This document shows, in pieces, positions 41,799-44,056 of a stretch of 44,056 bases of DNA. The DNA comes from Gammaproteobacteria bacterium (GTDB lineage Bacteria > Pseudomonadota > Gammaproteobacteria > Steroidobacterales > Steroidobacteraceae). The notes beneath the pieces were generated by a model, which worked only from the letters and a program-made list of their open reading frames with translations, searched no databases and was not told the DNA's origin. The stretch is taken from positions 1 through 44,056 of the forward strand of contig JAQGOE010000046.1 of NCBI GenBank assembly GCA_028293725.1, written 5' to 3'. Every line of letters starts with the position of its first letter. Position 1 is the first letter of the stretch. The position numbers and the translations under genes were made by a program.

Positions 41799-44056
41799 CT
41801 TGGCGACCTGTGCCCCGCGGGGGAGCCGGCCGGTCATCCGAACGATTCGCGGGCGGCGCGCGCTGCTGCGGTGGAGGCGCTGGCGGTGCCGCGGCTCGGG
41901 GTGCCGCCTGGGGCGTTGGTGGAGGCGGTGGAGCCGTGAAGTGGGGCACCGGCGCAGGCGGAGGCGGCGGAGCCGTGAAGTGGGGCACCGGCGCGGGCGG
42001 AGGCGGCGGAGCGTTAAAGCGAGGCACCGGCGCCTGTTGAATCGCGGGCCCCTGCGATCGCTGCTCCATCTGTTGCCGTTGCTCCATCTGCTGGCGCTGC
42101 TCCATCTGCTGCTGCCGCTGCTCCATCTGTTGGCGCTGCTCTATCTGCTGGCGCAGTTGTTCCTGCTGCCGTTGTTGATCCATCTGCCGTTGTTGCTCAA
42201 CCTGTCGCTGCTGCTCCTGCTGACGCTGCTGCTCCATCGGCCGACCCTCAACTTGCGGCCGATTCTCCACGGGCGGACGCGCGAGGGAATTAGACCCCGG
42301 ACGGTCCTGCTCGACCTGCCCCGGGCGGAACCCCTGGCCACTGTTCTCACGCGGCGCGGGCGCAGGTGACTGCGCCGGCATCGACGGCAACGTGCTGTGC
42401 CCCAACGCGCGCTCGCGCTCAGCCCAACTCCGAGTGTCACCCGGTGCGGGAGGCGAAGGCATCACCGCGGGCGCACGCGATTGCTGCTGAACAGGAGGCC
42501 GTGATTGTTGAAAGCCCGGACGCGCCTGTTGCGACTCTCCCGGACGCCCCTGCTGGGACTCACTCGGTCGCGTCTGCTGCGACTCTCCGGGACGCACTTG
42601 CTGCGACTCACCCGTTCGCGAAGGCACCGCCGAGCCCGGCCTGAAGCCTCGCCCGTTAGACCCGCCGCGCTCTCGATCCATCTGCTGTGTCGGAGGCGCA
42701 ACCATCCGCACCCGAACGCCAGGCGCCGTGGGAGGCGCTGTTCGGGCCACCACCTCCCGATTCGCCAAAGCCGGGGGCGGCCGTCGCACAACACCGCCCC
42801 GCATCACATTCTGTCGAACCGGGGCAATGGAGGGAGCCACAGCGGTCGTAGCGAAGCGCCCGTCCTGCCCACGAGGAAGATTCACTCTGTGAGAATTCAC
42901 CGACTGAGCCGACGCAAACACGTTCTGCGGAACCGTAGTTACCCCGCCCGCAACGCGACTGTTGACATAGTTGACGTTCGAGGCGCGGCTCCGATAGACA
43001 TTGGTAATGTAAGTTCGATCGACAATCGTGGTGTTCGTGATGTTGATAGAGTGGACATACCGGTCACTCACCCGGTAGCCCGGCACAAACACCTCACGCG
43101 GCCCGAGTGGGAACCAGCCCACGTGGGCGCCCCCTCCTCCGCCGCCGACCCAGGCAACCATGGCGGGTGCATACACTGGGCGAACATGTCGCGGCCCGGG
43201 AATCCAACACCATGAGTTACGAAAGCGCCCCCAGCGACCGTAGTGGAAAGGCGCGTATCCCCAAGGCGCAGCGTCCACCCACGTGTAGCCCCACGGAGAA
43301 ATATATGCCCAGTGACCGACGCTGTAGGGAGCCCAATCCGCCGCCACCGTCGTCGGGACCCACACTTCACCGTAGTCCGGAGTGTTCTGCCACTCGCCGT
43401 TGTCATCGAGATCCTGCGTCCCGGCCATGTCCTCCGCCACGTACTGGCGCGAGACCGCCCGGTCGAATTCACGATCGCGCTCGTACGACCAGCTATCGAA
43501 ACCATCCGGGGCGCCCAGCGTCGCCGGAATGACGGACACCTGGTCGGTGCCCATGAAGGTCATCATTTCCTGGTTGTCGATCGGAACCGTCTGCCCGCCG
43601 CCGCTGGCTTCGGCCTGGCCCTCAATGACTCTGACTACCGTGGTATCGCCGGCTTCGCTGACATCCACCCGATACTGTCCGGCTTGATACAACAGCACGG
43701 CGAGATTCGGCGTATCGATCTCGTATGTCTGGTTTTCCAACAGCTCGCGCACGCGAACGCTCACCGTTCCGGCGGTGACCTGCATCTGCGCGATGTTGTC
43801 ATCGAGATTCAGAAACGAGAAGCCGGTGCCGGAGCCCACCCGGATGACGGCGCCGCCGATATCCAGCTCAGCACGCGAGCCGGGCGTGTCCGACCAAAGT
43901 CGGTCGCTCGTCGTCAGGGGACGATTCACCTCCGCACCCACCCAGTCCTGCGCTCCCGCCGGCTGGAGAGAGACGGAGCCCTGGACGTAGCTCAACCGCG
44001 CAACGCGCCCCGGCGGATCGTCTTCGTCAGCGAGCGCCACACTGAGCATTGAAAGA
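41788..44056 (-). CDS. FecR/DUF6600 domain protein with repeat-rich tail, 5' end cut by window
   Basis: The gene runs off the right edge: the visible N-terminus (LSMLSVALADEDDPP) looks like the end of a signal peptide, so the ATG at 44049 is not the real start. About 755 codons are visible. After the signal come a FecR-like domain (VQGSVSLQPAGAQDW, TYEIDTPNLAVLLYQAGQYRVDV), then the DUF6600 aromatic region (HWAYISPWGYTWVDAAPWGYAPFHYGRWG, near 245-290) followed by WIPGP and WFPLGPREVFVPGYRVS. The last 330 residues are low-complexity: ESQQ repeats, Gln/Arg-rich repeats and proline-rich repeats. The protein is probably secreted or periplasmic; its function is not known. Confidence 0.85.
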   Translation of the reverse strand, partial: LSMLSVALADEDDPPGRVARLSYVQGSVSLQPAGAQDWVGAEVNRPLTTSDRLWSDTPGSRAELDIGGAVIRVGSGTGFSFLNLDDNIAQMQVTAGTVSVRVRELLENQTYEIDTPNLAVLLYQAGQYRVDVSEAGDTTVVRVIEGQAEASGGGQTVPIDNQEMMTFMGTDQVSVIPATLGAPDGFDSWSYERDREFDRAVSRQYVAEDMAGTQDLDDNGEWQNTPDYGEVWVPTTVAADWAPYSVGHWAYISPWGYTWVDAAPWGYAPFHYGRWGRFRNSWCWIPGPRHVRPVYAPAMVAWVGGGGGGAHVGWFPLGPREVFVPGYRVSDRYVHSINITNTTIVDRTYITNVYRSRASNVNYVNSRVAGGVTTVPQNVFASAQSVNSHRVNLPRGQDGRFATTAVAPSIAPVRQNVMRGGVVRRPPPALANREVVARTAPPTAPGVRVRMVAPPTQQMDRERGGSNGRGFRPGSAVPSRTGESQQVRPGESQQTRPSESQQGRPGESQQARPGFQQSRPPVQQQSRAPAVMPSPPAPGDTRSWAERERALGHSTLPSMPAQSPAPAPRENSGQGFRPGQVEQDRPGSNSLARPPVENRPQVEGRPMEQQRQQEQQRQVEQQRQMDQQRQQEQLRQQIEQRQQMEQRQQQMEQRQQMEQRQQMEQRSQGPAIQQAPVPRFNAPPPPPAPVPHFTAPPPPPAPVPHFTAPPPPPTPQAAPRAAAPPAPPPQQRAPPANRSDDRPAPPRGTGRQDPR
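41921..42037 (-). repeat. Three tandem 39-base repeats
   Basis: Units at 41921-41959, 41960-41998 and 41999-42037 encode PVPHFTAPPPPPA-like tridecapeptides; the third on this strand reads PVPRFNAPPPPPA. Unit 2 differs from unit 1 at only two or three bases. Confidence 0.85.
42056..42240 (-). repeat. Gln/Arg-rich repeat region of the FecR-like protein
   Basis: Irregular repeats encoding MEQRQQ, QQRQ and VEQQRQ units, probably a long helix or coiled coil. Boundaries are approximate. Confidence 0.7.
42523..42618 (-). repeat. Four 24-base repeats encoding RPGESQQx
   Basis: Four consecutive eight-residue units read RTGESQQV, RPGESQQT, RPSESQQG and RPGESQQA in the FecR-like protein. Confidence 0.85.

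Noticed and set aside
1..44056. CRISPR arrays and insertion sequences
   Set aside because: No regularly spaced repeats and no transposase gene were found; all repeats seen are inside genes or short intergenic tracts.
44049..44056. ATG at 44049 as the start of the FecR-like gene
   Set aside because: The frame stays open to the window edge and the residues after this ATG look like the end, not the beginning, of a signal peptide.

Overview
The window is GC-rich, densely coded DNA that looks like a chromosomal segment of a free-living proteobacterium, most likely a gammaproteobacterium. The SpuC and AruH type aminotransferases, the DUF2058 protein and the FHS-family sugar transporter suggest this; placement in a Steroidobacter/Nevskia-like group is a guess. 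There is no rRNA, tRNA or CRISPR array that I can see. Genes at both edges are cut: an M28 peptidase on the left and a FecR/DUF6600 protein on the right.

Left chromosomal part (1-15.0 kb). An M28 peptidase and a DUF2058 protein are followed by an arginine-catabolism cluster. In it, ornithine cyclodeaminase and arginase form an overlapping minus-strand operon. It diverges from an Lrp/AsnC regulator gene that has a good promoter with an inverted repeat beside it, and an AruH-like arginine:pyruvate aminotransferase follows. Arginine can thus be routed through ornithine to proline or through transamination. Next come a PIG-L deacetylase, an acyltransferase-3 membrane protein and a GT2 glycosyltransferase (probable surface-glycan genes). 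After these lie an M14 peptidase coupled to a PAP2 lipoprotein, and a copper-type pair: a multicopper oxidase and an SCO1-cytochrome c fusion.

Conjugation island (about 15.0-30.5 kb, all minus strand). Reading in the direction of transcription: a single-stranded-DNA-binding protein, VirB2, B3, B4, B5, B6, B7, B8, B9, B10 and B11 in canonical order, a first TraD/VirD4-type coupling protein, a small coiled-coil membrane protein, a second coupling protein, a MobA/MobL relaxase and a phosphoribosyltransferase. Most genes overlap or are separated by a few bases, so this is probably one long transfer operon. VirB1, an integrase, att repeats and an oriT were not found. The two coupling-protein paralogs and the phosphoribosyltransferase without an ordinary start codon are the most unusual parts.

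Island edge (30.5-32.3 kb). Divergent from the transfer operon are a small acidic protein, a Phd/YefM-like antitoxin and a HigB/HigA-type toxin-antitoxin pair whose own promoter predicts a leaderless toxin mRNA. A 70-residue membrane protein faces them.

Right chromosomal part (32.3-44.06 kb). A GC-rich non-coding stretch with a G-quadruplex motif precedes a glycine-rich RRM RNA-binding protein with a strong terminator. Then follow an FHS sugar transporter, a large membrane spermidine-synthase-like protein, a DUF2339 membrane protein overlapping it tail to tail, a SpuC-type putrescine aminotransferase, and a repeat-rich FecR/DUF6600 secreted protein.
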